NCBI GenBank assembly: GCA_050084515.1
Contig: CM114271.1
Span: forward strand, 27,342,001 to 27,406,000
Source: Blasia pusilla
Lineage: Eukaryota; Marchantiophyta; Marchantiopsida; Blasiales
Direction: 5' to 3'
DNA: 64,000 nucleotides
Made by a program: the position numbers and the translations under genes. This document shows positions 1-12,796 of the stretch, one piece after another. Numbering within the stretch: position 1 is the stretch's first letter; each line of letters begins with the position of its first letter. The notes beneath the pieces are model-generated. The model was not told where the DNA came from. It did no database searches and was given only the letters and a program-made list of their open reading frames with translations.

Positions 1-919
1 CTCCGGTAGTAAACCTGAGGACAATGACGAATAGAAAGTCATTATTTTAGTGGCATCTTGCAAGATGTCTCCCGTGAACAATATGCGCTGTGCTATCGGA
101 TATTCTCCATCGGTGGCGACATTTATAAGTGATAATGTTAGTAAACATCCAAAATTTCCTTTCGTTATAACTCGATGAATCCAGATCAAGTTCCAACTCT
201 GGAGCCTGCAACAGTCAAGTAACGAAGGCCGTCTGGAAACTCCCACCTGATTGGCATGGTAGAGGACGCCCTGGGCAGTTCTGTCTGGACAGTCAGTAGT
301 TCGGAGCCTTGGGTTAAATGTTACACGGACCCAACAAATTTTACCCAGAACATCTTCATCTATCTAGTAGATTAGAATGTTCCAAGCAGGGTAATTACAA
401 TTGAGAAGGAAAATACATCATTTAAATAATACACTATTTCCAATCCGTCGAAGGCAAAATTTTTGCTCATTAAGTCCACTTGGTATGCTCAATTAAGTTA
501 CACAAATCACATTTTCTATCTATCTAGAAAAAATCTTTTTTCTCCTGCAATTACAATAGGCCGACAGACCATACCCTACTACTACCAGAAGACAAATGTG
601 TCTTCATTTCTCTGACCAGCTTGCAAAGTTCTTAGCTACATCACGTGACTGGAGGCAGCTTCTCGGGAGTACAATCCAGTGATGACAGACAGCAATGAAC
701 CTTTCCCCACTTAGTTACTCCTTGATAGATCAAGAAGCATCCCTTGCAGCTGTGGTGGAGTTGAAGTGCAGTTTTGCTTTGCACTAGAGAGACATGCTTC
801 AGAGGTAATGAACCCCAATTTCACATGAAATACCCGGGAAAAACTAAGTTGTGTCAATGACAGCCATACCATCCAGTCAAGTAAGCTAAAATACCAACTT
901 CACTTTAGAAGGTTGGGAC
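1..919. other. 3' flank of the apyrase gene, no gene seen
   Basis: This stretch lies downstream of the apyrase stop codon, which is read on the minus strand. Its near end presumably holds the apyrase 3' untranslated region. I found no open frame resembling a known family, no RNA gene and no transposon end in it. Confidence 0.4.
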
Positions 920-3900
920 TTATGATACACTTTCAATTGCCATACCAAGAGCCCATGCAGCTTCCACAGGTGCACCATGATATTTCACCTTCTTGACCAG
1001 GGTTATATGTTCGTCACGTCCAACTCCTGAGTTGAATCAAACAGTAATGTCAGTGGAGTTAAATAACAAAGACCACTGATCTTCCAGGGTTCATTTTTAT
1101 CATAAATGTCAGTAGTAATATCCGGGAGACCAATTTCACATATACTGGAAAACTACAAATACTTCATACACAGCAAACTCAATTTCCACTTGATCTTCCA
1201 AAGATTTTCAAGAAACAAATCTGATGACTCACCGAATCCTTCAACAAGAAGAACATATTGATACAGAAGGTCCATGCAGAAGTACGGGGCATCTGCAGGT
1301 GAAATGCTGTAAGCTGTAGAAACATCGTCGATGTTTTTACTACAAACTCTTAACGCAGCCTTCTCAAAATCTACAGCTTTGATTGTAGCCTCTATGGCTG
1401 CAGCATCTTTGATGATTCCGGCCTGGCCATCAATCAAAGTAGTATTAGGTCTTGAAGCATAGGACATCACATCAACAAATAAACCCAGCAGAAGTGCAAG
1501 ACTCCACTCTGCCACTTTATACAAGTAGTTCAGGAATCAAGTAGTATCCATCACCAAATCCAACCACAACACAAAATTATGATTAATAGATCTGTTACTG
1601 TGTGAGTCTGAAACCAATACTTCTGTCAAAAGTCTTACCTCCAGGGCCCTGTCAAAAAAAAATGAGGCAACAAGGAGCTTCTTTCTTCCATCTCCACCAC
1701 CTCCACTCCAGATCCCTCCAAAAGTACACTGCATGCTTGCGCAGGCATCATCTTTCCTAAGAGCTGCCAATATAGTTGCTTTGCAGCTCTTGATATGTGC
1801 ACCATCTGGCCCAGCAACTGCTTTATGCTGATCACCACCGTAGGAGTAGTATCCTAGGTTATACGCCAGGCAAATACTCAGTCCCAACATATGAGGAAGA
1901 TGACTGACTCCCTCATCCAGACACCACTACTCTTGCACAGCGTTAGGTAATCTTGGGATCACACATGTACATTGAATCAGATTTTCCCACAACATACCAC
2001 TCGATAAGGTGTTGATCTGCTCCAACATCTCAAACCAAACATATCAAAACTACACACATATCATTTTGAGCCCATCTGAAGAAAGAAATTGAGATCCTTG
2101 GAGGATCCCAAAACCATCGTCTACATGGTGGCAGTGGTAAACATGAACATAGGTTGGGACTGGCTCTGCATACCATCAAAACCCTCATTTAAACATGGAT
2201 GGGTATTCTTCACTTGCTTTAGAATCTCCCCTCGCACAGCATAGAGTCCATATCGTAGGTAGCTGCAAAATTTGCAGGTGTGAGTCCATGCCATTGAATA
2301 CCAGGCTGATCGATCTGCAAGAAGATGGTGGGAATGGCCAACAGTTGCCTACCTATAAACGTATAGGTAGTATGTCTGACCAAGTAGCTTCAGAGTCACA
2401 ATGTAAGCTTCACTGCCCTCAACAGATTTGGGTGCTGTCTTATGAGTTTCTTCGGAGACAGCATAAGACATTTGAACTGAGCCACCTCCAAGATCCACCA
2501 CACCTACAGTTTGATCAAAAGATTTCCCCAGATTGCCAAGCAAATAATTGATAGTCACCTGCAAGATCCAAGCTAGAACTAAGAAATTCTCTCTCACACA
2601 ACAACCATTGTGCAATTGATAGACATTCACAAAAGGAAAATCCACTCAAAGTTGCAGGTATTATAGAACCCTCCTTCAAGTTTTGAAAAAATCTCCAGGT
2701 AGAGAATTCCACAAAAAAATGCTCTTACACCTCCTCACTTGATGGTACTTGCATTGCCATTCCCTCAGAGGCACAACTTCTCATCCCATCCACAAGGTTC
2801 AAGGTTACAAAACTCCATAGAGAAAACAGAATATTACCCACTGATAAGCACCCTCCTGTGATCCACCCAAGATGGTCACCCAGTCTTGTTGAAATCTGAA
2901 GCCGCTGTTTGCAAACAAATATCTGACCTGCATATTCAAAAAAGGTTAGACCCATGCTAGTTCTGTCACAATTCACGGCTAGAAACTCTGATTGCTGACC
3001 TCCTAGGGAACGCAATAGGGGCATAAGACTCTTCACTACCTGGAATTACCTCCGTATTTTATCAGCCTGGTAACACGAACGAGAATTTGCCATAGTGAGT
3101 AGTACAGAGGATTGGAAAGTACAAAAAAGGATACGGCACATTGAACTTCTCCTTGGGAATACCTGATCTAGAATTTCAGTTGCACTATCTCCAGGCAGCA
3201 ATCTCAGTCCCGCAGTAGCCTGTTTCAATGCACACGCTTATCATGACATGGCATAGCCCAATGACAGATCACTTCCTTATACTTGAGTGCTAACATACTA
3301 ACAATGCATGTGGTGATCAGAGAAGACAAGATCAGTCCCCTTTGAAGCAAACGCAGCAGGCTACAGGGCAGCAGAGCCCATCACAGGTCACTGGAAACCA
3401 CTGATTACCCCAAGGCGAACGGGCGTTGCTCCCCACAAATTGCGCGGCACAAGATCCAATGCTGGCTGAAGTAACCACTTCAAAGATTCAGCAGCTTGAA
3501 CAGGGTTGTTGCTATAGTTGCTGAGTCCTGGTTTTCTCTGCTCCAAACATCAAAACCTTAAGCAGGTTAATTAACTCTCAGAAAGACAGAACGGAAGATT
3601 TCCTAACACTCTACCATCTTCTCACTTCTCTGGCCATCCACAAGTTACCGTTTTACCTTTGCTCAGCAGTTTCTAATTCTGTCCATGGAATCTTTGGGTC
3701 TAGTCTCAAAGCTACTGAGGACAAGTTCTCCATAGTATCTTCGGTGGCAAAACATAAGGAGGTCGTTCTTTCATAAGTTGGACACCTCCCAAGGAAGATG
3801 GCCCTGAATAAATCTGAAAGACACTCTGATTCCACTTGGAATCTACACTTGGCCGTCCCTTTGCCCCTAGTCTCCACACGGAGGTTACATTCTCTCACTA

Positions 3901-4889
3901 TTTTCCTCCCAGGCTGATCATATAGCTATAGTACCCATCTCTTCCACCAGAGAGGAAAACCAGGGCTTGGAAACATGTCACACACAAGAACATGCAATCC
4001 GCGAGAAGTTGCCGGCCCTTCAGGGCAAGTGCCAGCACGGAGCTCATTACTGAGGCGGTCGGCTCGAGTCAAGCTAGACCTACAGTAAGAGAGACACCTA
4101 ATACCCTCCACAGGAGTAAGTCTCAAGGTGGCACCCTTTAGCAATTGCCGTGACAAGTAGATCTGGACTCGCACTCAGACCTGGTTGAAACAAAGTCGCT
4201 TTCACACGCCGTCCAAAAGACGTTTGGAGGCCCACACAAGCCGTGTTGTTAATGCCTCTCTCTATACGTCTCACTTCCCACCTGATATAGCCGTTTCACT
4301 AGTAGATCCAGGGAACAAATAAGCACGAATCAATATTGTATCAATTATTCGCTACCTAAAACAGTTATGAGGATGTTCTTCGGGGTATCAATAATTGAGG
4401 TACTGCCGGATTGCCATAGGCAGAAACAAGCAAGGCAATGGTCTAACCGAAAAGAAGATGTTAATAGAGAAAAGAGTCCAATACACGCGGACAATGTTGA
4501 TATACCTGCAGGAAAAGCTCCAAGCTTCCATCTTCCATAGGAATCAGCTCCGTATCCATGTCGAAGGCAAACACATGCACCCTGCTTCCCGAGCTTCCGG
4601 CGTCAAAAACGACACTGAAGCGTTTCGATGGAGTCGGCCCCGACCTGAGGGTCTGTAATTCGAAAGGATCCGCCCCCGTAGTCGCGGAATCCTCCAAACT
4701 GCGTGGCATTAGGAGTAGTACGAACGAAATGAGAACAATCGGTACTGATATTACAAATATCACGCCCCTGTAACGATATATCTTGTCCACCATGCTTTCC
4801 TGCCGCGGCCCTCTCATCTTCGTGTGGTGCTCACTTCTCGGACTCTGCAGCTCCTCAAGCTCTACGCTCGACGTCGAGCGGTATCGCAC
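920..4889 (-). CDS. GDA1/CD39-family apyrase (nucleoside di/triphosphatase), 9 exons
   Basis: Apyrases remove terminal phosphates from NTPs and NDPs; plant members act in the Golgi/ER lumen or outside the cell. The exons are 4889-4506, 3537-3409, 3219-3163, 2927-2838, 2558-2353, 2262-2174, 1853-1639, 1422-1233 and 1026-920. All introns are GT..AG and the phases join without a break into 488 residues, close to the usual 450-500. Apyrase conserved regions are visible in order: FDAGSSGSR (about residue 95), [29 protein letters not shown] and SFFFDRA. A hydrophobic segment at residues 43-62 after a basic, Met-containing N-terminus predicts a type II signal anchor with a lumenal catalytic domain. 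The C-terminus ends with [13 protein letters not shown], the usual plant apyrase tail. I took the first Met of the open frame; Met25 or Met33 is also possible. No defect is seen, so this is probably a live gene. Confidence 0.93.
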
Positions 4890-5640
4890 TTGCCCGCCCT
4901 TCCCCTCTGTGACCTCCAGCTCGCCCGCTTCCTCCTCCCAATTCTTTCAAGATCCTCGATCCCTCCCCTCCCAGTGTTTTGTCGATCAATTCCCCGAGCC
5001 CATCTGCTCCCACATTCCCTCGATTTCGTCCTCAACAACTCTTAGCCTTCTCTCCTCCTTTTCCTCCACTTCTACTGTTCTTAATGACTCCGGAGATTTT
5101 CTCCTCTCCTCGTCCTCGTCCCTCCGCACCTACTGTTCTCGGCAACTCCACATCTTCTCTCTTCCTTTTCCTCCGCTTCTCTCTCCGTGTGTTCTTTGAA
5201 TCAAGTTCTCGAACTCATTTCCACGCACATTTCCTCTATTCCGTCGTCACCAGGGCCCAATCCTCGGTGACTACAGTTCTGAACAACTCCAGACCTCCAA
5301 AACTCGCTCCAAAAAACTCTCAATATGTACTCTTCTACTGTTCTCTTCAATAAATGCAGATCTCGTTTCCTCTTCCTCTGCCTCTCAGGATCTCTCCTTC
5401 AACCTTCGCCAACACTAGTCTCAAGAACTCCAGATCGTGTCTCTTATTCCTCCACCACTAATGTTGTAAATAACTCCAAATTTCGTCTCCTCCTCTTCCT
5501 CCGCTATTGCTGTTCTAAAAAACTCCACATCTCGTCTCCTCCAACAGATCTCCACTCCTCCCCTCTAATGCGCTCCAAAAACCTGTGTAGATCGTCGGTT
5601 GACCGCTGCGTATGTAGAGCAATCTGACCTCACCCTTCCC
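4890..5640 (-). promoter_or_regulatory. Pyrimidine-rich degenerate repeat upstream of the apyrase gene
   Basis: On the plus strand this is a run of imperfect CT-rich units built on words such as TCTCCTC, AACTCC and TTCTC; on the gene's own strand it is purine-rich. It sits immediately 5' of the apyrase start and probably covers the 5' untranslated region and proximal promoter. Open frames here translate to Ser/Leu-rich low-complexity text and are not genes. No TATA box could be assigned. Confidence 0.4.
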
Positions 5641-6114
5641 GTCCCGCGCCGTGCGCAGCCTGCGACGTGAGAAAATAATACAGCACTAGCCCGAATCACG
5701 CGCGCCGCGATGCGACAATCGATATTAAACTCACGCGCGATCACAAGAGAGTGACAAGAAATATTCTCACGGACGCGCGATCGGCGGAGGGACGGGCGAG
5801 AAAATGATCGACGAGCTCTCAAGCTTTCCTCACAAGTGCACGTCAACTCTCTCTCTCTCTCCTCTCCTCTTCTCTTGAATCGGGAAATCTTCGATGGTTC
5901 CCGTCCGTTCCTGTCACGTGCTCCGGCCGGTCGCCCACCGTTCGAGAACGTCTCCAAAAGTAGCTGAGCTTGGATGCTCACGGTACTAGGGCGTGTCAAA
6001 GATTGTGCCCGGAAGCGAATTATGGAACAAGAATGCGGCCCCGATATTGGTAAGGAGAAGGTAACGAATAGAAAAGGCTGAGAATAAGCTGTGCGTGAAT
6101 AAAAAAATTGGACA
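5641..6114. other. Intergenic segment between apyrase upstream region and Helitron terminus
   Basis: This segment is GC-richer, with many CGCG words. A 212-codon open frame on the minus strand (6203-5565) runs across it into both neighbours. It has Arg/Ser-rich low-complexity composition and no family resemblance, so I do not call a gene. Confidence 0.3.
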
Positions 6115-6931
6115 TCTATACTATTATGGGAGAGTCCCTTTTCGCGGCGCAAACACCTCTCCTCGTGCCAGTGGCATTTCAAGCGAACCAGAGTGTTTCG
6201 CACTTAGGGTTTTGTTCATAGTCGCCCTAGCCTGTAACCGTTTTTTTTAACGAACATGGGATTTTCATGCTTCTCAAGTCGACCTAGCACGCGTGACGGA
6301 CTTAGAGTTTCATTTTAGGCCGCAACTTTTGTTTCAAGTTTTTGTCCTTTTGTCCTTGACGGTTTGGATCCCTCAAACCAGCGTCGTCCGATGAGATTGG
6401 CTTCTCATTTGTCGAGAAGTTGTGAGTGCGAGGGTTGTGAATTCAAACTTACAGTGATTTTCAACTTGCACCTTATTTATTCCCTCTTACAAATTACACA
6501 CTCCCCATTTTGCTCACAACGGAAAGGTTGAACTCATTCATTCACCACTCCCTCATTTACACGCTGAACATCATTTATTGCTAGATAGAGTCCCTAGTAT
6601 ACTTTGAGGTCTATGTACTAAAATACTGAGCTCTATGTAGCTACGGATGAACATAGCAAGCTAACCAGAAGCAGGGCTTCCAGACATTCTATTTGATCGG
6701 TACTCTCGAAGAGAGGTGTTCGATTCAGGCTCAATCTGCCCCGATTAAGCAACCCTTGATGTGATCTCAAGATGAGCTCCCGAGTTCTTGACGTGCCCCC
6801 CCTGCTCGAGATTTGCAGCAACTTCAACGGCATTTCGAGAGCTCCTCCACATTTGACGTTCGCTCCGGCACCTCCAGAGCTCCTCACATTCTAACCATCT
6901 TTCGACATCTGCAACATCCAAAAAAGCAAAG

Positions 6932-7381
6932 GTGCAGAACGGAAACTACCTAGAGATGGCAACAAGAATCATAGTGAAAAAGTCAACACAAGGGAAGGGA
7001 AAGAGTGTGTCCAAGGTAATGAGCTCGAAAAAACATTACGGTGTAAAGTCACCGGATCTCCAACCATTGGAGAGTACAAAATGGTCTCCAATATCTAAGG
7101 AGGAATGTATGCGCTTGAGCAAATGGAACAAGTTGCACTGTGATGGTCCTACTTGGGGAGATCCACTCACCCTCTTGCATGCTTCGGGCTTTGAGTATGC
7201 AATAAAGGACTCCATGTCTGCTGCAATCCACCTTGCAAATTCAGACAAAGGGTACGATCCAAAGCCAGTTGGAGGAGAGGGAATAGACGTTGTAGAGGAG
7301 GGAGGGACTCCTCCCATTCGCATGAGGAGGCCCGATATAGAAAGGGAACATACCGAGGAGGGAGCCTCTACTAAGAAGTGA
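6932..7381 (+). CDS. Unrecognised 149-codon open frame
   Basis: I do not recognise this frame. It begins MQNGNYLEMATRIIVKK, is basic in its first half and acidic near the end, and contains a Trp-rich middle (TKWSPIS, TWGDPLTLLHASGFEYA). It lies between the Helitron 5' terminus and the Rep region, so it may be a captured gene fragment or a first exon. The opposite strand is also open here, which weakens the case for coding. Confidence 0.18.
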   Translation: MQNGNYLEMATRIIVKKSTQGKGKSVSKVMSSKKHYGVKSPDLQPLESTKWSPISKEECMRLSKWNKLHCDGPTWGDPLTLLHASGFEYAIKDSMSAAIHLANSDKGYDPKPVGGEGIDVVEEGGTPPIRMRRPDIEREHTEEGASTKK

Positions 7382-7779
7382 AGAATGACCCCACACACTA
7401 ACTGAGATCAACAAAGCTCACCATCAAAGGGAAGTCCCCGGTAACTCCCAGTGTGCCTACCACACGTAGGGATGATCCATAGTGTACGAAGAAATCGCCA
7501 CATAAAGGGCAAAAGGGGAAAGAAGTTGTAGTGAATATTCAGATCCATATCTGAATTTGGGATCTAGGAGAGGGTGAGTGTGTCGATCATGAGTAGAGTA
7601 GATCAGAGAGTCATGTACTACTTACTTTTAAATGAAAGCCACTTGGAGAGTTGAGAAAATGTGAATGTCTCTGCCCGCCCCTCTCTTTGTACTCAGCTTG
7701 AGTACTCTGAACTCCATTGGACACTCTCATCTATTAGTGCTTAGCTCGAGTACTAACTGCACTCATTCTGCCCCTACCT

Positions 7780-8375
7780 GTCCCATGTGTACATGTGTAA
7801 TAGCACAAGTAAATCTCGAGAGAAACCAACGACAAAACCGAGAGAAAATAGCTCCGGAGACCCTAGGTGCTTCCAAAATGATCACGACAATCAACAATAC
7901 ACGAGACCCAAGTTGCTAACCCAAAATTCTATACTATCAAACAAGAGCCTGGCTGTCAAAAGAGACAAAATAGCCGAACTACTAAGGATCCGTAGCCCAA
8001 CTGTCAAAAACATTCCGAGACCCTATGCGCTCTGCCGAAAGAGTGTACTATCAAACAAGATCCCAACCATCAAAAGCGACTTAGTAGCCAAACTTCTAAG
8101 GATCCGAAACCCGACTGTCAAAAAATCCCCGAGACCCGATCTGCAATGTCATGAGAGCCCGACTGTCAAAAGCACCCCAAAGTCAAACAACTAGCAAGAG
8201 AGCCTGATTGTCAAAATTTCCCCAGAGCCAAACAACTAGCGAGAGAGCCTAGCAAGATAGCCCGAGAGCCAACAAATTAAGGAAAGAACCCGACCGTCAA
8301 GAACACTCGAGAGCAGAACCGCTAGGGGATGAGCCTGACTGTCACGAAACCCCGAGAGCCCAACTGCATAGCCAA
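7780..8375. repeat. Degenerate tandem repeat with core CCCGACTGTCAAAA
   Basis: About eight imperfect copies of a phrase of the form GAGCCCGACTGTCAAAA are spaced roughly 40-80 bases apart, separated by variants of AACTACTAAGGATCC and CAAACAACTAGC. The array has no long frame with a recognisable product. It lies inside the presumed Helitron. Confidence 0.55.
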
Positions 8376-8479
8376 AACTTATCGTCGATGTAAAAAATTG
8401 AGTGCAGATCGAGTCTCAAAGGCGACGAGTCGTTAGGAGATGTTTGAGCACCAAGATGGTGTTGGCTCTATACGCACCA

Positions 8480-8612
8480 CAATGATCCGTGCGCTCGAGT
8501 GCGCACGAGCCGGGAGGGGGGGCGCGCTTGAGCGCACGAGTAGAGCAGAAACCGGGAGAGGGGGCGCCTGAGGGCTCGAGCGTGCTTGAGCACGCACGAG
8601 GATCTGAAATAC
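8480..8612. repeat. GC-rich duplicated block of CTCGAG/GCACGAG words
   Basis: Two related units, each with alternating GCTCGAG, GCGCACGAG and a run GGGAGGGGGGGCGC (or close variants), follow one another. Words such as GTGCTTGAGCAC are self-complementary, so the block can fold. Its role is unknown. Confidence 0.45.
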
Positions 8613-10126
8613 AAGGATGAGGGGGGAATGGGAGAGGAAGTGAGGGAGAAGGGGTTGGACGATTGGGTAGGGGGAAGGGTGGAGGGGGGAGGGATCTGAC
8701 GGCTTAGAATTTGAGCCGTCAGATTAACCATCTTACGGCCTATTTTGCCTGGTGGTTAGATGGTAGAGTGGTTCAAATCTTACCCTAGGATTCAGAGGCG
8801 GCGCCATTAGGGTGCGGGGGATTGGTTCACGCCTAGGGTTGGGAGGGCTAGTTTTGGCCTACCAAACCTGGCTTTTTTTATTAATTTCCTTATAATTTTT
8901 TTTAATGTAAAATTCTCCCTTCTTTACCTTTTTCCCAATTTATTCCCCCTCTTCCCATCAATTTTTTCTGATTTGTTCCCACATACTTCTTTTTTTAGGA
9001 TTTTTCCCTCTTTCCACTTTAAATTAGTCCTTGTTTTTACAATTTGTATAGAAAATAAAAATAATTAATTAAAATCATCCCCCTTACTCTTCTTCCCTAG
9101 ATACTTTTCTTTCCCTAAATTTTATTTTACAGATTTCATTTTCTCTCTGTTTTTTTCATTCAATTTATAATTTTTACAGAAAATCAAATTGGAAATGAAA
9201 AATTGCCCCTACTAATTTCCCTTCTCTTCTCTCCTATTTTCGTTGTTTTTCTTTTCATTCTTTATTATTTTGGTCATCTTATTTCAATTCTCAAGTTTAA
9301 TAAATACTTCTGTTGTGTGTCATGAAGATGGTGAGTGTTGGCGGATTATCACTAAACAGGGAGAGACAGCCACTTGGTACTATTACAAATATGCCAATTT
9401 CGCAACAAATTTTGGGAAGACATATTGAAGTATTGAAAAAAACCTCCCCGATGTAAGAACCTTTGCTTAGAGTAGGGAAGTAAGCACCTTATTTACATTT
9501 CAACGATGATGCCTTAGATACCATTTTCTCGACAATATATTTTTCTCATGCAATAAACCCAATTGTTGCACAAACTTCCTCTTCCATCAAATCCTACGGA
9601 TTTGCGTGACTTCAAAAATTGATGCGTGCGAATGCACAACAGAAAAGGTGTGTCCGTCGCAAGGAAATCTTATCACAACAAACACATGTTGAAGATGAAC
9701 TCCGACCTGAAACATCTCCAACGTAAGTTTACTACATCGACGCTCATTTAGCATGTCCATTTTCCCACCTCACAAAATACTAACTTTTCTTTTAATTTCG
9801 TAAGCTTTTAACATTGATGTGTTGTTCCAGACTTCCAATCCCATTGAATCCTATCAATATACGTGACTTTCGGAAGATTCTACGTGGTGAAGCCCAAAAA
9901 TGAAAGCGTGCTATTCGAGCTAACATAATGGAAGCTCTAAAAAAAAAAGAGGAATTACTATCGAGAGTATAGAAAAAGAAGGAAAGGGCTTAATGGTCAA
10001 GTTCAACATGAGAGTATTGCACCTATTCCATTGAACAGGTACCTATATCTAACTTTTTATATTTGATTCACTTCATAACTATTTGATTTACTCCATATTT
10101 GATTTGTATTTATTCTTATCAATATT
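8613..10126. other. AT-rich internal Helitron segment with remnants of the N-terminal exon
   Basis: The segment is mostly AT-rich. At about 9,590-9,640 and again at 9,840-9,900 the plus strand encodes diverged copies of a phrase like NPINIRDFRK, followed by basic residues, as seen near the start of Helitron proteins. Stops occur between them, so no intact exon is called. Confidence 0.3.
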
Positions 10127-10639
10127 TTGACATATTTTCTCAGGCCTTCCAATGAGGATGGAATAATAGTAGAAGAAAATCAAGAAGTGAGCGAACAATC
10201 GACGGAGTATATTTATACATCGCCAAAACTCGAGTTAGTTGACCATACATTCCATGATGTTATCGAGAATACATCCACAATTGGGCCACCACAAGTTGAG
10301 TTACCTACCACTCCTCCTATTCCAAATTAAGATGAAATTGTCAACAATTCGTCGACCGCTCTTCCTATTCGAGTTCAATACGAAGTTATCGACCACTCTT
10401 CCTATTCCTGTTCAAGATGAAGTTTTCGACAATTCGTCGACTTTTTCCCAAGTTGGGGATGAATCAAGGTAAAGAGTAGATGCCATGTCTCCTAATGGAG
10501 TTTTGTTGTCTCCACAACTTTCCACAATACCAAATGCTTCTATGATTTGTGCATTGTCTACCCTTGATAGAGTTGTAAGATTAAATACATTACTCAATCT
10601 TGCAAGGAGGCCAAATTTCAACAAAGTGATATTCGGAAG

Positions 10640-12796
10640 TTGCGATTACAAAGGAGTTTGAATCGTACTAGCGGTCGTCATACACTAGGTTCTATGACAA
10701 AGATATATCCCTCATGCCGTGCTTTGCATTGGAAATGTGAAGTGGTCAAAGGTACTAAGTTTGGTTACTCACCATATGGCATGTGTTGTGGCCATGGGAG
10801 AATATACTTACCTCTCTTGAGATCATCTTCTCCATTTCTGAAATCCTTGATTTCGGGTGTTGGTCCTAGAAGCATTCATTTTCTTATACATGCTCGAGCT
10901 TATAACTCGGCACTTCAACTTGCATCTATTGGGGTACATGCAAATGAACAAATTGGTGGCATTGGACACTTTAGGGTGCAAGGCGGGATCTATCATTCCA
11001 TTGGACGTTTACATCCTGATATAGGGGGGGACATCCCCAATTTGCTCAACTATACATCCATGATACTACAAATGAATTGGAAAATCGTGCTAGAATTATG
11101 TCTACATCTTCTAATCTTAATATGGATATTTTGAAGGGTCTCCAAGACATGTTACATGAATGCAATCCATATGTGAAGATCTTTCATCATATGGAATATG
11201 AAGCAAGTGATCTTAATATGCGGATTATCCTCAAGGCAAGTAAGAGAGGTCTTGATACAAAGCGTCATAACTTACCAATTGCTTCTGAAGTTGTTGCTAT
11301 TTTTCTGGGTGATGGAAGTGAACACGTTGAGCATCGTGATATAATTTTACGACTACATGGCGGAGGAGTCAAATGTATATCCGACCTCAACGAAGCATAT
11401 ATTCCCTTACATTTTGTTTCATTATTTATCTATGGTGAAGCAGGTTGGCATCCTGGAATACCCTTTGGGCAAATCGAAGGCTGTAGAGAATCCCGACGAT
11501 TGGGCCACATTATTCATGGAGAGGAGGGACATCCTAAACCTTTAGATGATTGCATGGATGAGGACACAATTTATGATGATATTGTTGAGGAAAGAAGAAG
11601 AAAATATATTACGGCCTTGAAATTTGCATATTTTCGACTTCAAACGCGGATTGGAGGAGAAGATGACAATCGCTTATTGCGGCTTTGTCGACTTACTCAA
11701 GAATATATGGTTGAACTCTATGCCACTGTGGAAATACAACGATTATCATGGGTGCGCTTAAATAAGAAGGAGTTGAGGGCTGAATTATATCAAGGTGTAA
11801 AGGATGCCATGCATCGACAAGATGCAGATAGCCGAAGGCCTGGGAGACGCATTATATTACCTTCTTCTTTTATTGGAGGGCCAGGTCATATGCATCGGTT
11901 GTATCAGGATGTAATGGCAATTTTACAATATTTGGGGAAGCCTTACTACTTCTTAACCATGACATGCAATCCAAAGTGGGAGAAGATTACATCAGCCCTA
12001 CTACCTGGCCAATCAGGTACAAATCGACCAGATTTGGTCGTGCGGGTTTTTGAGAAGAAAAAGAAGGAGTTGTTACAACTTATCATCAAGGAGCATATAT
12101 TGGGTCGATTTGTAGGATGCATCCTTGTGGTGGAATTCCAAAAAAGAGGATTACCACATGTGCTTGTCCTTATTATTTTAGGTCGTGAGGATAAACCGTG
12201 TACCACAATTGATTATGATCGTATCATTTCAGCTGGACTCCTTGATCAATCTACCCAGCCAAGGATATATTCTACCGTTGCTAATTGCATGGTTCACGGG
12301 CCATGTGGACCATTAAATCCAAATGCTCTGTGTATGGATAAGGAAAAAAAAAAGTACAAAAGGCTATCCAAAAGCTTTTGCGGCCAACACTACCGAGACA
12401 GAAGATGGTTATCCGATATATCGTAGGTAAGGACCCTTTTATTTTTAAGGCATATGTATTAATGATTCCTTCTAATACATTCATTCATCATTAATTACGA
12501 TTGTTATTATTTTTTGTAGATTGGAGAATGGGAGGGCGATAATTAAGACTAAAAATTCATTGGATAATCGTTGGGTTGTGCCTTACAATCCGATGTTATG
12601 CACCCTATTCGATTGTCACATTAATTTGGAGATTACAAGTAGTGTTTCTGCTGTCAAGTACTTATACAAATATTTTTATAAAGGATATGATGTTGTGTCA
12701 TTTAAGTTGTCAAAGGATATGGATACATCCAATGTAATCGAAGTTATTGACGAGACAACGTCATATCTTGGTGCGAGGTCTGATTTTATGGATTGA
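10640..12796 (+). pseudogene. Helitron Rep (Helitron_like_N) region, broken
   Basis: Rep is the HUH-type single-strand endonuclease that nicks and joins DNA in Helitron transposition. A zinc-finger-like N-terminus (about 10,640-10,830, with CCGHGRIYLP) is followed by the Rep core at 11,077-12,426. The core contains YYFLTMTCNPKW and, near 12,125-12,165, EFQKRGLPHVLVL where the family has a PH-x-H motif: the second His is Leu. MVHGPCG follows. An A-run at about 12,343-12,352 shifts the frame: the YPKAF..DGYPIYRR continuation is in another frame. A GT..AG intron (12,427-12,519) then leads to LENGR and the catalytic-tyrosine segment KYLYKYFYKG (about 12,655-12,685), whose tyrosines remain. An earlier frame change separates 10,640-11,134 from 11,077-12,426. 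This copy cannot make a working Rep. Confidence 0.8.

Noticed and set aside
4783-5627. Ser/Pro-rich open frames upstream of the apyrase gene
   Set aside because: Low-complexity pyrimidine-rich repeats; several frames are open at once and none has a family resemblance.
5565-6203. 212-codon minus-strand frame
   Set aside because: Arg/Ser-rich, spans unrelated sequence blocks including a Helitron terminus, and shows no domain.
8748-8785. tRNA/SINE-like A and B boxes (TGGTTAGATGG and GGTTCAAATC)
   Set aside because: The two boxes are only about 20 bases apart, too close for a tRNA or SINE promoter, and no cloverleaf or tail is seen.
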